Source: a virus
IMG/VR virus record: IMGVR_UViG_3300007722_000088
Location: 1 to 27,409 of that record
Length of the DNA: 27,409 nucleotides
Direction: 5' to 3' (one strand)
Made by a program: the position numbers and the translations under genes. The notes beneath the pieces are model-generated. The model saw only the letters and a program-made list of their open reading frames with translations. It ran no database searches and had not been told where the DNA came from. Below, piece by piece: positions 13,237 through 20,715 of the stretch. The first letter of the stretch is position 1, and the number at the start of each line of letters is the position of its first letter.

Positions 13237-13272
13237 ATGATGAAAATCGGAGTCGAGAAGTACGGTGAATAA
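13237..13272 (+). other. Very short open frame (11 codons) with a ribosome binding site
   Basis: AAGGGA lies six bases before ATG 13237, which encodes MMKIGVEKYGE and then stops. A good ribosome binding site ahead of only 11 codons suggests the 5' stub of a broken gene or a short leader peptide before the promoter at 13296. Either reading is weak. Confidence 0.25.
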
Positions 13273-13295
13273 CTCCACACAAACCCAGTATCATA

Positions 13296-13327
13296 TTGAC
13301 TAATGGTAGGTTAACTACATAGTTACA
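13296..13327 (+). promoter_or_regulatory. Possible promoter (TTGACT / TAGTTACA) ahead of the HAD-like gene
   Basis: TTGACT at 13296-13301 is followed 18 nt later by TAGTTACA at 13320-13327. It is weaker than the other plus-strand promoters, but it sits at the expected distance from an AAGGA site and the HAD-like frame. Confidence 0.35.
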
Positions 13328-13341
13328 GTTAAAGGAAGCCA

Positions 13342-13770
13342 ACGAATAAATTTAACATACAAAGAACTTTTAAAGATAAGAAGGAACGCAATTGGGAAAA
13401 GATTTCCATCTGCGTCGATTTGCACGATGTTGTACTGGAGGGAAAGTTCAATCGATTTAATGAAGGAGCGAATTTTTTTCCGAATGCTGTAAGAGTTTTG
13501 AAACAGTTTTCGTTTCGCAAAGACATTGTTTTGATTCTATGGACCTCCTCTCACGACGATGCTATGAAAAATATCATTGACCGAATGAGTGGGGAGGGTA
13601 TTGAGTTTCGGTATATTAACGAAAATCCAGAATGTCCCAACACTGAACTCTGCAATTTTAATTCTAAATTTTATTTCAACATTCTCCTTGACGATAAGGC
13701 GGGGTTCGAAGGTGAAACCGATTGGTTACTGGTTGAGGAAGAATTTAAGCGTCTGGGTGAATGGGATTAA
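13342..13770 (+). CDS. HAD-like hydrolase with a probable ACG start
   Basis: The frame is open from a stop at 13330 to TAA at 13768-13770 and encodes a small HAD-fold protein. The core reads ISICVDLHDVVLEGKFNRFN (motif I as DLHDV, a form I associate with this phage subfamily), then VLILWTSSHDD (motif II) and FYFNILLDDKAGFEGETDW (motif IV DD). No ATG, GTG or TTG lies upstream of motif I; the only TTG is inside it. ACG at 13342 has AAGGA about six bases upstream and would give MNKFNIQRTFKDKKERNWEK, a sensible N-terminus, so an ATG changed to ACG or a non-canonical start is the simplest reading. Substrate unknown. It converges with the minus-strand Nudix gene, with stops overlapping. Confidence 0.55.
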   Translation, partial: TNKFNIQRTFKDKKERNWEKISICVDLHDVVLEGKFNRFNEGANFFPNAVRVLKQFSFRKDIVLILWTSSHDDAMKNIIDRMSGEGIEFRYINENPECPNTELCNFNSKFYFNILLDDKAGFEGETDWLLVEEEFKRLGEWD

Positions 13771-14309
13771 TTATATCCAAGTCGGTTAAACATTACATGA
13801 AAAATAGGACATACAACTTTCTTAAAACTTTCTGTTTTGCTTAGCCAAACAATGTTACCAGAGTCTTCTCCGGTAGCTTCACCCGCGGTCTTGCCAGATA
13901 CGTCTAAAGCGTATAAATGGTACATTGTATCACAACTCTTGGTCCCTCTACATGTTCCAAGTGGCTCTAAATCTTTTTCTTCACATTCATATCCACCTTC
14001 TTCTTTCAATTCCTTAATAGCTGCTTGAATTGGCGTGTCTCCCTCATCTACTCCACCCGTTAACGAGCTAATTTCCGCTTGTCCACCCCAACATGGAGTC
14101 TTTTCTTTTCTAACACCGTATTTCCAACTATCTAGACCGTTTCTTTCATACAATAGAACTGCTATAATATTTCCATTACACCGTGTTTCATGACTATAAA
14201 CGTAGGTTTCTCCATCTGGAGTATCCTTGCTCATCAAAGAAACCCAATCATTTTTATAAAGTACCTTTTCTCCAGATACATCTTCACGGAGTAAATTTTT
14301 TAATAACAT
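13767..14309 (-). CDS. Nudix hydrolase
   Basis: This 180-residue protein contains a Nudix box, GGVDEGDTPIQAAIKELKEE followed by GGY (residues of about 86-108). It fits Gx5Ex7REUxEExGU with conservative changes: the first Glu is Asp and the Arg is Lys. The metal-binding EE pair is present. It would hydrolyse a nucleoside diphosphate linked to another moiety; the substrate cannot be told. The N-terminus, MLLKNLLREDVSGE, is a short amphipathic helix preceding the fold and recalls the leaders of other late proteins in the window. It is the last of three minus-strand enzyme genes, 1 nt after the nucleotidyltransferase stop, and its stop overlaps that of the convergent HAD-like gene. Confidence 0.85.
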   Translation of the reverse strand: MLLKNLLREDVSGEKVLYKNDWVSLMSKDTPDGETYVYSHETRCNGNIIAVLLYERNGLDSWKYGVRKEKTPCWGGQAEISSLTGGVDEGDTPIQAAIKELKEEGGYECEEKDLEPLGTCRGTKSCDTMYHLYALDVSGKTAGEATGEDSGNIVWLSKTESFKKVVCPIFHVMFNRLGYN

Positions 14310-14310
14310 A

Positions 14311-15030
14311 TTATACCTTATTTCTAGTTTCGTGTAGAGTCATTTCTTCGTCATAAATCTTGGCTGAATATGATTTCATGACATCTAACAATCCCTGTGC
14401 CCTTAAAATTTTGAAGACTAGATTTTCAGTAGAAAACTCTCCCTTTTTATCCAAACCAGCTTGACGAAATTTATACAATTTTGCCAGGATGATTCGTAAC
14501 TCATCGTCATCTTTGCTATTTATGGCTTTCTCAATTTCACCCTTTAGTAATGTATACTTTTTCTTAATTAGCGGCTTGTCAAACTTGATGGTTTTTCTTA
14601 CTGGTTTTTTCAGCCAAACTTTATCCTGTACTGAATAAACAGAAACGGATTCTGGCTCCTCGTTAACATTCTGAACATATAGTTCGACGTCATGACCCTT
14701 TACTTTTATTTCGTGGGACTTATTCCAATTTGTCTTGATTGCCGTGAGCATAATCCCCGCATATTTTTCATCCATGTCGAGTTCGTCATAATCTACAACG
14801 ACGTGTAAATCCAAATCAGAATACGGGGTCCAATTGTAGTTTGTTCCTGAGCCAATTAAAATAACATCTTGGATTCTTAAAGATAATTCTGCTTCGGCCA
14901 GATACTCATTGATAAAGTCTTCAACAATCTGCATGAGACGTTCTTGAACATCCGCCTTCATTACATACTCTTCATCCTTTTTGTCCCAAATATCGGGACA
15001 CAATTCGTCATTGTAAAGTGGATATTTCAT
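14311..15030 (-). CDS. Nucleotidyltransferase-fold protein
   Basis: This 239-residue protein has a polymerase-beta-like nucleotidyltransferase core: VILIGSGTNYNWTPYSDLDL then HVVVDYDEL (residues 56-83), with Gly60-Ser61 and the metal-binding Asp72 and Asp74. A further acidic position is probably in HDVELYVQN (about 118-126). The N-terminal MKYPLYNDELCPDIWDKKDE is a common opening for this phage group. The C-terminal third is Lys-rich and helical and may bind nucleic acid. The family adds a nucleotide to RNA, protein or a small molecule; which one is not visible. The start overlaps the stop of the HAD gene upstream (ATGA), so it is co-translated with it and with the Nudix gene. Confidence 0.8.
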   Translation of the reverse strand: MKYPLYNDELCPDIWDKKDEEYVMKADVQERLMQIVEDFINEYLAEAELSLRIQDVILIGSGTNYNWTPYSDLDLHVVVDYDELDMDEKYAGIMLTAIKTNWNKSHEIKVKGHDVELYVQNVNEEPESVSVYSVQDKVWLKKPVRKTIKFDKPLIKKKYTLLKGEIEKAINSKDDDELRIILAKLYKFRQAGLDKKGEFSTENLVFKILRAQGLLDVMKSYSAKIYDEEMTLHETRNKV

Positions 15031-15605
15031 ACATCTAATTCATTAAGAGCACGAATGCTGCTTGCAGCATCTCTGTGTAGAATCGCTAAATAGTTTTCTC
15101 CAGCAGCGTTCCAAGCGTCTATATTTTTTGGGGTATCGTCTACTAAAATGTGTCGAGTGTTTGGTTGATCGATAACAAACTGTGGTTTCTTTATTCCACC
15201 CGGAGCTAGGATTACTGTAATATTTTGGCCGATGTGGGTCTTAATCCACTGAGTCTTTCCGTTCAAGATGCCGGTACCCTGGCCAGCAGATAGGACAACC
15301 GGTGCTGGATTAGTATATTTCTTTTTGACATAGTTCCACAGTACCATGGCGTCAGGCATCGGGTCGAGATTGACCCAAAAATCAGGAACAGAACTAATCA
15401 ATTTCCAAAACTTTTTTCGAGCAATTTTTTCATCCCCGCCGCACATCGGTGCATCTTTAAAATTACGAGGAGAGAAGCCACCGGACAGTTTCTTAAATCC
15501 CTTATCTATATCGACAAGTACACCGTCCATGTCCATGTAAATTTGTGTCTTTAACGGGTTACCCTGTTCAATTTCGTTTATTATATTTCTTAGTAGTATA
15601 CTCAT
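15027..15605 (-). CDS. HAD-superfamily phosphatase, 5'(3')-deoxyribonucleotidase-like
   Basis: This 192-residue protein shows HAD motif I IYMDMDGVLVD (nucleophile Asp25, acid Asp27), motif II around VVLSAGQGTG, a Lys in GKTQWIKTHIG, and motif IV HILVDDTPKNIDAW. The layout fits small 5'-deoxyribonucleotidase or polynucleotide phosphatase-like HADs. The first 20 residues, MSILLRNIINEIEQGNPLKT, are an amphipathic helix in front of the catalytic strand, not part of the HAD fold, and resemble a leader. It is the first of three late-strand enzyme genes (HAD, nucleotidyltransferase, Nudix). A TATAAATA box is so close (4 nt) to the ATG that it could be a promoter only for a leaderless or upstream-started transcript. 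Confidence 0.85.
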   Translation of the reverse strand: MSILLRNIINEIEQGNPLKTQIYMDMDGVLVDIDKGFKKLSGGFSPRNFKDAPMCGGDEKIARKKFWKLISSVPDFWVNLDPMPDAMVLWNYVKKKYTNPAPVVLSAGQGTGILNGKTQWIKTHIGQNITVILAPGGIKKPQFVIDQPNTRHILVDDTPKNIDAWNAAGENYLAILHRDAASSIRALNELDV

Positions 15606-15609
15606 CCTT

Positions 15610-15617
15610 TATAAATA
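15610..15617 (-). promoter_or_regulatory. TATAAATA-type octamer just before the HAD gene
   Basis: The plus strand reads TATAAATA; the gene strand reads TATTTATA, 4 nt before ATG 15605. The position also coincides with the gap after the upstream homing endonuclease stop. Confidence 0.35.
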
Positions 15618-16418
15618 TCAGATTTTCATTCGATTGTCCAATCTTTTCTTGGATTTTTCCCACCCAACTTCAACTATATACCCCGCTTTACGGAGGCGAT
15701 CAATCCGGATAGCATCTTTCGACCAACGCTCCGAAGCGAACATTTTAAGAGATTTGTTATAATAATCGGAAAAACACTTAGCAGGATTGCAATGCCAATA
15801 ATCCCCAAAACACTCAACTACCTTATTGATAGACGGTATGTAGATATCAACAGCTACTCTGACATCTTCTAAATATTTTTCGAGTTGGGCGTCTGGATAA
15901 TTTTTAAGAATTTCGTCGTAAATTCGCCTCTGAAATTTAGACACTCGCTTTCCATTAGATTTGATACCATGTGGTGAATCGAGGAAACAAGCGGTTCCAT
16001 ATTTAGTCAAGCATGTCTGAACAGTTTTCTCCTGATTATTACACTGAACATCACCATAACGTTTTAATTTAGTCTCTGATATTTTGAGGCGAGACTTTTC
16101 ACTACGCATGGGTTGATTTTTAATTGTCCAATCTCTAGCCTTTTCTCTATGATTGTCAGATTTGGCCGCACAGTCTTGCGAACAATATTGTGGAGGCAGA
16201 TTGCTCCGATAATGTTTTTCACGCTTTCTTCTACTAAACATCTTTCTGCAATGTTTACATGGTACGGTTTCGTGATTCTGAGATTTTCTCCATTCATACA
16301 TTGCCTCTCTATCTATAAATCTCTGTTTGCGGTGCTTCCAATCGGTTGTGAATTTATTTCCTGTCCACTCACAAATTTTTTCTACTGCCGCCGGGTTTCC
16401 ATGGGATGTTATACTCAT
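15618..16418 (-). CDS. Vsr-like (EDxHD) homing endonuclease with zinc finger
   Basis: This 266-residue protein starts with a helical part and a zinc finger, VPCKHCRKMF...YCSQDCAAKS (about residues 52-87). Then come repeated YG(T/D)xx modules (KRYGDVQC, TKYGTACFLDS) typical of homing-endonuclease DNA-binding regions. The C-terminal nuclease core reads VAVDIYIPSINKVVECFGDY followed by WHCNP (about 190-215), then ERWSKDAIRIDRLRKAGYIV. This keeps the acidic residues and WH of the Vsr-like EDxHD fold, so unlike the plus-strand relative at 5853 it looks catalytically intact. It lies between the late enzyme operon and the sheath gene, a typical place for a free-standing homing endonuclease. A TATAAGTA box precedes the ATG. 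Confidence 0.8.
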   Translation of the reverse strand: MSITSHGNPAAVEKICEWTGNKFTTDWKHRKQRFIDREAMYEWRKSQNHETVPCKHCRKMFSRRKREKHYRSNLPPQYCSQDCAAKSDNHREKARDWTIKNQPMRSEKSRLKISETKLKRYGDVQCNNQEKTVQTCLTKYGTACFLDSPHGIKSNGKRVSKFQRRIYDEILKNYPDAQLEKYLEDVRVAVDIYIPSINKVVECFGDYWHCNPAKCFSDYYNKSLKMFASERWSKDAIRIDRLRKAGYIVEVGWEKSKKRLDNRMKI

Positions 16419-16422
16419 ACCC

Positions 16423-16430
16423 TATAAGTA
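16423..16430 (-). promoter_or_regulatory. TATAAGTA octamer before the homing endonuclease gene
   Basis: This one-base variant of the recurring octamer lies 4 nt before ATG 16418. Its spacing matches that of the box before the HAD gene. Confidence 0.3.
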
Positions 16431-16461
16431 TAAACTTAAAATCCAAAAATGGCAAAAAGAA

Positions 16462-16481
16462 ACCCAATTTTTCAATTGGGT
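16462..16481 (-). terminator. Terminator after the tail sheath gene
   Basis: The 8-bp perfect stem ACCCAATT/AATTGGGT has a 4-nt loop. On the minus strand it is followed by TTCTTTTT. It lies 21 nt after the sheath stop. Confidence 0.75.
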
Positions 16482-16502
16482 AACTCGTTGAATTATAATA
16501 CG

Positions 16503-19487
16503 TTACGCTGTTGGGAACACAGCACCTGTGGGCAATACGTTGAAATCCAGTACGATGAACTCAGCGGTACGCGATGGTTTCAAGTAGATTTGCCCGTAGA
16601 GGATACCACGGTCAACCATGTCTGGAGTGTTATTAGTATCATCCATTACAACCTTGAAGGCGTATAGACCACTACGTTGTTGAACTGATTCCAAGTAAGG
16701 GTTGACGATACTTAGGAAACGGTTACGTGTTGCCGATACGTTCTGTTCGAATACAAGGAAACGTGAAGACGATGCGATGTATTTCTTGAGAGCAATCATC
16801 AAACGACGAACGCTTACACGGTCGAGAGCCGATGGACTACGTTGAAGTGTTTTTTGACCCCAAGCCACGATACCTTGACCAGGGAAAGCGGCGATTGGGT
16901 TGACCTTACCTTCGTAAAGTCCATCACGCTCAACGTGTGTTAGACGGTCAACAACTTGAACAGCGGCTGGGATGCCACCACGGTTGAGACCAGCTGGTGC
17001 GAACCACTCTGCAGCAACCGCGTCATTGGCAGCGTAAACAGCCATCATAACAACGGAAGGAGGTGAAGCGATAATCTTATTTGTGTTCGTGTCCTTGATT
17101 TTCACCCATGGGTAATAAGTAGCAGCGTAATTCGTATCGAACTCACTTGCCAAATCAACTGCGTTCAACTGTGAGGACTCTCCAGCCAATTGGTTAGGAG
17201 CGATATCAAAGATATAGAACGCATCTCCACGATTTTCACACATTTCAACCGTTAGGTTAACGACGTATGGGTGTTGCTCGTAGTTAACACCTGGTGTGGT
17301 GATAAGATTGAAATCGTATTCATCAGAATTACTTAGAGCAGCAATCGCTTGACGATATCCATAGGTTCCACGAGAAACGTTGGTAGAACAATCAAGTCCT
17401 TGTTGGTTAGTGGAGAGTATGTCATCTCCACTGAGAACAGGAAGAGATGGGCTCTGACCGTCAAAGCCGCCTTGGAAACCAAGAACGAAGCGGCGTTTCT
17501 TAACTGTAGTTGATTCGGTAGAAGCAACGTATAGTGGGGAAACTCCACAATCGTCTTCCAAGTCGAAAGCGTCATTTGAAGCGGCGCTTGCACCTTGTGG
17601 GATTGGAGCGAAGTATTGTTTGTTGTCACGTTCAGGTCCAACGGCGGAGCCAGAAGGATAGAGGGCCAACAGAGTAGCGTCCGCGTCCGAAGGAGCTGGA
17701 TTGAACAATACGCCGGAAGTCCAACGACCAGGTTGTAGTAAATAAGTTGAAGCGGAGCTGTATGCCATCTTCGGAAGAACACCTCGGCGAGCGTATTCTC
17801 CACCTGTTGGTGAAGCGTAAGCAGCGAATCCGAATGGAAGGGAGTCTGTTGGCCAAGGAGCAACGGCTGTTTCAATACGAATCAACTTGCTCTTGTTAGC
17901 ATAACTTCCGAAACTTAGAACCTTACCGTTATAATCGATGTATGAATAAGTGTCACCGATACGACGGGCAACAAAGTCCGAAGAATCTGGATTCAAGTTT
18001 AGGTTATCAAACTTTTCCAAGACGATTGGACGCTTGTCTGTATCCGTGTAAGAACGGAGGATAAGAGAGAACGTGCCGTAATCTGAACCTGGGATTGAAC
18101 CAGCCGACTTTACGTTAGCGATTTCAACCTTATAGGTTGTGTTCATATCAGTTCCGTCACCGGCGGTGTGAACCTTGAACAATTGGTAGTGGTAAGAACC
18201 TGTTCCACCTGTTGAACCTGCCCAATTTGCTACTGCCTGAGATTGAATCCAAGGTGTGTAAGCGTTGGTTAGGTCGTATGTAGAAGTACCGACATCAGGT
18301 GTGATACCGTCAGAGAACGAGAGAGCGTCACGAGTTTGAACTTGAATCTTCCAACTTCCGGAAGCAAGTAACTCAGTCATGACCGTAGCCATCTTGTCGT
18401 CGAATACGTTATAGATGTAAGCAGCTTCAATTTTTGCTCCAGCAGGAACAGCTACATATCCAGCTTGTGGATTATCACCAAATACATTCGAAATGTATGC
18501 GGAACTTTCTCCATCGATGGAGAAATCATATGTTCCATAGCTTGAAGTTACGTTATTATCATCTTTGGTGTTGAGGACCAAACGATATGAGGTTGTCACA
18601 TCGGTTGTAATTGATGGGGTTAACACCGAACCACTGAATCCGTCGAGGTTTTGTCCACGGTCGAGTGCGGTATTAGCCAATACAGCCAATACAACTTCGT
18701 CACTTCCTATGGAAGCAGTCAAGCCGCCACACGCGTCTTCGATAGAAATTCCTATATTAGCTTCCCAGGTGCTTGTATTAAATTTACCATATTCTCCTGT
18801 AATCCATCCTACAACGGAGGCTTCGGTTGCACATGCACTAACAGAGGTTATTTCAACGGAACCGCTGAATGAGATTGCTTTGTTGGCAGCGTGTGGGAGA
18901 TATGATACCGACATTGTTGGTGAACCAACTAAGTTACCAGCGACGAAAGATGAACCTGTGTAGTTAGTAGCACTAATTTGTGCGGCAAAGGTTCCAACTA
19001 CAATTGTCTCTCCGGCGTAAACACCATCAACAAATGTAGCACTTAGTGTTCCGGTGATATCAAATACATCAGCGCCGTTCGATTGGCTAATAACTGTTCC
19101 AATGGACTTGCCTGTGAACGAACTACTTTCAGTAAAGCGGTCTTGTGTTCCAGGGATAGCTGTGACGAATAGAGCAGCACTCTGCGTATAACCGGCAAGA
19201 CCACCAACACGAACAATCGTTACTTCACCTTGTTGACGAATGTATTGTTGAGCGGTATAAGGGCCATATAGTTTGCCGTCGGGATCACCAAAGATACTGG
19301 TGAGGTCAGCTTCACTACGGATTACGGTTGGGGTGAAACCAGGTCCTTTTGGGAAAGGAGCGACGACTACGCCGCCAATCTGCTCAATTCCTTGAGCGAG
19401 ATATGATGAATCAATCTCCTTTGTGAAAACGCCTGGTGAAACGATGCGTTCGGATGGGCTATATTTGCCGTTTTGTTCTAATGCCAT
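16503..19487 (-). CDS. 18: Tail sheath protein, T4 gp18-like, unusually long
   Basis: The product is the contractile sheath subunit. The N-terminus (SERIVSPGVFTKEIDSSYLA, then GIEQIGGVVVAPFPKGPGFT, then LYGPYTAQQYI and VTIVRVGGLAGY) and the C-terminal domain (GLYEGKVNPIAAFPGQGIVA, WGQKTLQRSPSALDRVSVRR, LDFNVLPTGAVFPTA) are clearly gp18-type. At 994 residues it is about 335 longer than T4 gp18 (659). The extra length is mostly between about residues 100 and 500, rich in Ser, Thr, Gly and Ala with beta-like segments, and probably forms one or more surface domains. The start ATG 19487 has GGAG 11-14 bases upstream. It has its own TATAAATA box, a terminator upstream and one downstream, so it is a single-gene unit. 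Confidence 0.95.
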   Translation of the reverse strand: MALEQNGKYSPSERIVSPGVFTKEIDSSYLAQGIEQIGGVVVAPFPKGPGFTPTVIRSEADLTSIFGDPDGKLYGPYTAQQYIRQQGEVTIVRVGGLAGYTQSAALFVTAIPGTQDRFTESSSFTGKSIGTVISQSNGADVFDITGTLSATFVDGVYAGETIVVGTFAAQISATNYTGSSFVAGNLVGSPTMSVSYLPHAANKAISFSGSVEITSVSACATEASVVGWITGEYGKFNTSTWEANIGISIEDACGGLTASIGSDEVVLAVLANTALDRGQNLDGFSGSVLTPSITTDVTTSYRLVLNTKDDNNVTSSYGTYDFSIDGESSAYISNVFGDNPQAGYVAVPAGAKIEAAYIYNVFDDKMATVMTELLASGSWKIQVQTRDALSFSDGITPDVGTSTYDLTNAYTPWIQSQAVANWAGSTGGTGSYHYQLFKVHTAGDGTDMNTTYKVEIANVKSAGSIPGSDYGTFSLILRSYTDTDKRPIVLEKFDNLNLNPDSSDFVARRIGDTYSYIDYNGKVLSFGSYANKSKLIRIETAVAPWPTDSLPFGFAAYASPTGGEYARRGVLPKMAYSSASTYLLQPGRWTSGVLFNPAPSDADATLLALYPSGSAVGPERDNKQYFAPIPQGASAASNDAFDLEDDCGVSPLYVASTESTTVKKRRFVLGFQGGFDGQSPSLPVLSGDDILSTNQQGLDCSTNVSRGTYGYRQAIAALSNSDEYDFNLITTPGVNYEQHPYVVNLTVEMCENRGDAFYIFDIAPNQLAGESSQLNAVDLASEFDTNYAATYYPWVKIKDTNTNKIIASPPSVVMMAVYAANDAVAAEWFAPAGLNRGGIPAAVQVVDRLTHVERDGLYEGKVNPIAAFPGQGIVAWGQKTLQRSPSALDRVSVRRLMIALKKYIASSSRFLVFEQNVSATRNRFLSIVNPYLESVQQRSGLYAFKVVMDDTNNTPDMVDRGILYGQIYLKPSRTAEFIVLDFNVLPTGAVFPTA

Positions 19488-19531
19488 AGTGTTGTATTCT
19501 CCTGTTAAATGTCAGAAATAAAAAGTCTATC

Positions 19532-19539
19532 TATAAATA
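19532..19539 (-). promoter_or_regulatory. TATAAATA-type octamer upstream of the sheath gene
   Basis: The plus strand reads TATAAATA (gene strand TATTTATA) about 44 nt before ATG 19487, almost the same distance as in front of the tail tube gene. Confidence 0.5.
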
Positions 19540-19570
19540 TGAGTTATTTTTTCAAAACATGTAAAATGTC

Positions 19571-19604
19571 AAAAAATTAGGGAGATGCGAGCATCTCCCC
19601 AATT
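19571..19604 (-). terminator. Strong terminator between the coiled-coil gene and the sheath gene
   Basis: GGGAGATGC pairs with GCATCTCCC around a very tight loop, extended by flanking AATT pairs. On the minus strand it is followed by TTTTTT. It ends the long operon that starts at the fibre genes. Confidence 0.85.
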
Positions 19605-19624
19605 TCAATATAACCAATGACAAA

Positions 19625-19897
19625 TTAGACTTTTTTAGGTGCCGGTGTGAATATCCCTGACTGTGGATCGAGCTGACCTTCTCCATATCGGGCAACAATC
19701 TTGTCGAGGAACTCTCGCTCACGCGTTTGAAGAGCAGCGTGTTCAGCGTCTTGTTTCTTTTCAGCCGATTCCAATTGCTTCTTCTGAAGGGTAATATTAC
19801 CATAAACCATGGTAATCTGGCTGTATGAATCTCTAATAGCGGCGACCTCAGCTAACTCAGCTTCGTCGAATTTAATAGGTTGTGGTGTATTTTCCAT
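19625..19897 (-). CDS. Small coiled-coil protein (90 aa)
   Basis: This protein opens MENTPQPIKFDEAELAEVAA and has a central heptad-like helix (ITLQKKQLESAEKKQDAEHA). It ends ARYGEGQLDPQSGIFTPAPK. The combination of a helical hairpin-like coil and a YGxGxLDPxxGxFTP tail is common in small hypothetical proteins next to virion genes in T4-like marine phages; no function is known to me. It is the last gene before the strong terminator at 19571-19604. A TATATATA box lies 10 nt before the ATG, so it may also be made from its own late promoter. Confidence 0.75.
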   Translation of the reverse strand: MENTPQPIKFDEAELAEVAAIRDSYSQITMVYGNITLQKKQLESAEKKQDAEHAALQTREREFLDKIVARYGEGQLDPQSGIFTPAPKKV

Positions 19898-19907
19898 AAT
19901 GTGTATG

Positions 19908-19915
19908 TATATATA
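19908..19915 (-). promoter_or_regulatory. TATATATA box before the small coiled-coil gene
   Basis: It lies 10 nt before ATG 19897 in a 41-nt gap. It has the same spacing as the box before the beta-propeller gene at 25161. Confidence 0.3.
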
Positions 19916-19938
19916 GGTATTATAATTAAAAAACAGTG

Positions 19939-20715
19939 TTAAAAGCCTAAATTCTTTTGGCGAACAAAACCCAAGTCATAAGTTGTTTGAGATATTGGTT
20001 TATCGCCAAAGGGTAGTATCGATGGAGAACAGTATCTCCAATCTGGCCCCCACTTCTTGTCAAGGTACTCAATGTTCTTACGAGTTACATCGTTTAACTT
20101 CTCATATAATTCCGGATTTGTTCTTGTCGTTTGCCTTCCTTCGGAAGAATATTGAGTTTCGTCGCCGTTACCATGAAGATAACCAGCTTTCAAAGACATA
20201 ATCTTCTTTATGGGCTGGTGAACGAACCTAAGAAAATAGTCGGAATCCTCACAATACGCCGGATATAGATTTTCATCAAATAGTCCAAATAGCTGAATAA
20301 TACTGTCTCTGATAAGGAATAGATCCCAGCTTCCGACATCGAATTCGCCTTCATGTGCATGGATGAGTCCAACTTCTGGATCAGCCTCCGCCGCTTCATA
20401 CATTTCCTTTAAAAGACCTGGACCGAACGCAACGTCGTCATTTACAATAACCCAATATGGGCAATTCATATAACATTTGATAATCAAATTCCACGCTCCA
20501 GAAACTCCCACATTCGATGGCATGTGAGACACCACAATGTTTTTTATAAATTTGTGTTTGATTTTTTTTAATAAATCGAGTTGTTCATCTAACTCACCCT
20601 TCCCATTATTATCGATGATTACAAAGGTGTCCACGGGAAAATCAACACTCATTAGTAGCCGGGTCACCCAATACGCACTATTTACAACAGCCGTTCCTAT
20701 TACTGGTATACTCAT
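19939..20715 (-). CDS. Glycosyltransferase, GT2-like (GT-A fold)
   Basis: This 258-residue protein carries a GT-A fold pattern: FVIIDNNGKGELDEQLDLL (nucleotide-binding strand and loop), SNVGVSGAWNLIIKCY, then YWVIVNDDVAFGPGLLKEMY where NDD is the DxD-like metal motif. It continues with GSWDLFLIRDSIIQLFGLFD and YPAYCEDSDYFLRF with the ED pair typical of GT2 acceptor and catalytic sites. No membrane segment was seen, so it would act in the cytoplasm on a soluble or virion acceptor. The ATG overlaps the TGA of the radical SAM gene (ATGA), making it the last gene of the cassette that begins with the beta-propeller protein. The donor sugar and acceptor are not visible. Confidence 0.8.
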   Translation of the reverse strand: MSIPVIGTAVVNSAYWVTRLLMSVDFPVDTFVIIDNNGKGELDEQLDLLKKIKHKFIKNIVVSHMPSNVGVSGAWNLIIKCYMNCPYWVIVNDDVAFGPGLLKEMYEAAEADPEVGLIHAHEGEFDVGSWDLFLIRDSIIQLFGLFDENLYPAYCEDSDYFLRFVHQPIKKIMSLKAGYLHGNGDETQYSSEGRQTTRTNPELYEKLNDVTRKNIEYLDKKWGPDWRYCSPSILPFGDKPISQTTYDLGFVRQKNLGF

